From positions 62,001 to 126,000 of the forward strand of contig DAMBWF010000009.1 in assembly GCA_032052615.1 (NCBI GenBank): a stretch of DNA of 64,000 nucleotides. Reading direction: 5' to 3'. A program made the position numbers and the translations under genes. Below the pieces are notes generated by a model, which was not told the DNA's origin, made no database searches, and saw nothing but the letters and a program-made list of their open reading frames with translations. This DNA comes from Pseudomonas_T sp032052615. Its GTDB lineage: Bacteria; Pseudomonadota; Gammaproteobacteria; Pseudomonadales; Pseudomonadaceae. Every line of letters starts with the position of its first letter. Position 1 is the first letter of the stretch. Positions 62,999 through 64,000 of this stretch are shown here, piece after piece.

Positions 62999-64000
62999 CC
63001 GCCATCGACCCCTCCGTCCAGGTGCTGCTGATCGACGACGACCCGCACCTGCGCAAGGCCCTGAGCCAGACCCTCGACCTCGCCGGGCTCAAGGCGCAGC
63101 CCCTGGCAGGGGCCGAGGGCATCGCCGAAGCCCTGGAGCGCGACTGGCCGGGCGTGGTGGTCAGCGATATCCGCATGCCCGGCATGGACGGTCTGGCCCT
63201 GCTGGCCGCCCTGCACGGTCGCGACCCGGACCTGCCGGTGCTGCTGATCACCGGCCATGGCGACGTGCCCCTGGCGGTGCAGGCGATGCGCGCCGGCGCC
63301 TATGACTTCCTGGAAAAACCCTTCGCCAGCGACGCCCTGCTGGATAGCGTACGTCGGGCCTTGGAACTGCGCCGACTGGTACTGGAGAACCGCAGCCTGC
63401 GCCTGGCCCTGGCCGACCGCCAAGAACTCAGCGGCCGGCTGATGGGTCAGTCGCCAGCGGTGCAGCGCCTGCGCGAGCAGATCGGCGCCCTGGCGGCGAC
63501 CCAGGCCGACGTGCTGATCCTCGGCGAGACCGGCTCGGGCAAGGAAGTGGTGGCCCGGGCCCTGCACGACCTGTCGAGCCGGCGCGACGGCCCCTTCGTC
63601 GCCATCAACGCCGGGGCCCTGGCCGAGTCGGTGGTGGAGAGCGAACTGTTCGGTCACGAGGCGGGGGCCTTCACCGGGGCGCAGAAGCGCCGCATCGGCA
63701 AGTTCGAGTATGCCAATGGCGGCACCCTGTTCCTCGACGAGATCGAGAGCATGAGCCTCGACGTGCAGGTCAAGCTGCTGCGCCTGTTGCAGGAACGCAC
63801 CGTGGAGCGCATGGGCTCGAACCAGTTGATCCCCCTGGACATCCGGGTGATCGCGGCCACCAAGGAGGACCTGCGCCAGGCCGCCGACCAGAACCGCTTC
63901 CGCGCCGACCTGTACTACCGGCTGAACGTCGCCAGCCTGCGCATCCCGCCCCTGCGCGAGCGCGGCGAGGACGTCCTGCGGCTGTTCCAGCACTTCGCCG
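62995..64000 (+). CDS. dctD: sigma-54 response regulator DctD, 3' end cut by window
   Basis: First 335 residues: REC about 8-120 (Asp in VVVSDIRMPGMDG, Lys in LEKPFA), then the sigma-54 activator ATPase with Walker A GETGSGKE, GAFTGA loop in EAGAFTGAQK and Walker B GGTLFLDEIES. The C-terminal HTH is outside the window. Activates transporter genes for C4-dicarboxylates with sigma-54 when phosphorylated by DctB. Confidence 0.93.
   Translation, partial: MTAIDPSVQVLLIDDDPHLRKALSQTLDLAGLKAQPLAGAEGIAEALERDWPGVVVSDIRMPGMDGLALLAALHGRDPDLPVLLITGHGDVPLAVQAMRAGAYDFLEKPFASDALLDSVRRALELRRLVLENRSLRLALADRQELSGRLMGQSPAVQRLREQIGALAATQADVLILGETGSGKEVVARALHDLSSRRDGPFVAINAGALAESVVESELFGHEAGAFTGAQKRRIGKFEYANGGTLFLDEIESMSLDVQVKLLRLLQERTVERMGSNQLIPLDIRVIAATKEDLRQAADQNRFRADLYYRLNVASLRIPPLRERGEDVLRLFQHFA

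Noticed and set aside
62356..63993. 545-codon minus-strand frame across dctB/dctD
   Set aside because: Antisense to two well-defined regulators; no start signal and repetitive composition.

Overview
The window is GC-rich and reads as a chromosome segment of a Pseudomonas-group gammaproteobacterium. Evidence: a LasA-type protease, comM, an HK/CheR/CheB cluster, a His/Lys/Arg-type ABC transporter, rmlBACD beside dctBD (from memory, rml beside dctBD also occurs in P. aeruginosa), and two tRNA-Thr genes with encoded CCA. Identifications come from reading translations; no database search was run.

Left part (1-9982): a truncated LasA-like peptidase gene, a strong terminator, comM, two small lipoprotein genes, then four tandem paralogous genes for secreted proteins of about 430-460 aa that I do not recognise. 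The fourth copy has a broken signal-peptide region. Signalling island (9989-19493): on the minus strand a hybrid kinase with three receivers, CheR, a receiver-less CheB, a REC-kinase and a stand-alone receiver; a PAS/GAF hybrid kinase diverges from them. Next are an amino-acid ABC transporter (19719-22690), a methyltransferase gene and tRNA-Thr(TGT).

Accessory region (24378-27540): a two-gene unit (unknown protein plus membrane-anchored ankyrin protein, plausibly effector/immunity) and a decayed second copy. In the second copy a 7 x 8-bp tandem repeat sits exactly at the gene junction. There is also an HTH pseudogene and an aegerolysin-like gene. Then come TetR, enoyl-CoA hydratase, hydrolase, MCP, lipoprotein and a YciF-like (DUF892) gene.

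Tail locus (33740-54392, all minus strand): phage tail genes without any capsid, portal, terminase, integrase or replication gene in view. Two tail modules flank a lysis cassette (holin, GH24 lysozyme, Rz, Rz1). The proximal module has a tail tube, a chaperone with a -1 slippery site GGGAAAC, a 948-aa tape measure and a J-like tip/fibre. The distal module has its own terminator, tube, a short helical protein, a 1182-aa repeat protein and a hub-like protein. To the right, beyond tRNA-Thr(CGT) and two small genes, lie phage-type regulators on the same strand: a Rha/KilAC-like protein, a tiny coupled ORF and a Q antiterminator. Q is followed by two near-identical promoters, each with a LexA-like box over the -10, and by a terminator about 50 nt downstream of the first. 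This looks like a lambda Q-pR'-tR' switch placed under SOS control. I infer a SOS-induced, Q-antiterminated flexible tailocin (or two fused ones). This is the most interesting system in the window.

Right end (57781-64000): rmlB, rmlA, rmlC, rmlD for dTDP-L-rhamnose, overlapping by ATGA junctions, then dctB and a truncated dctD.
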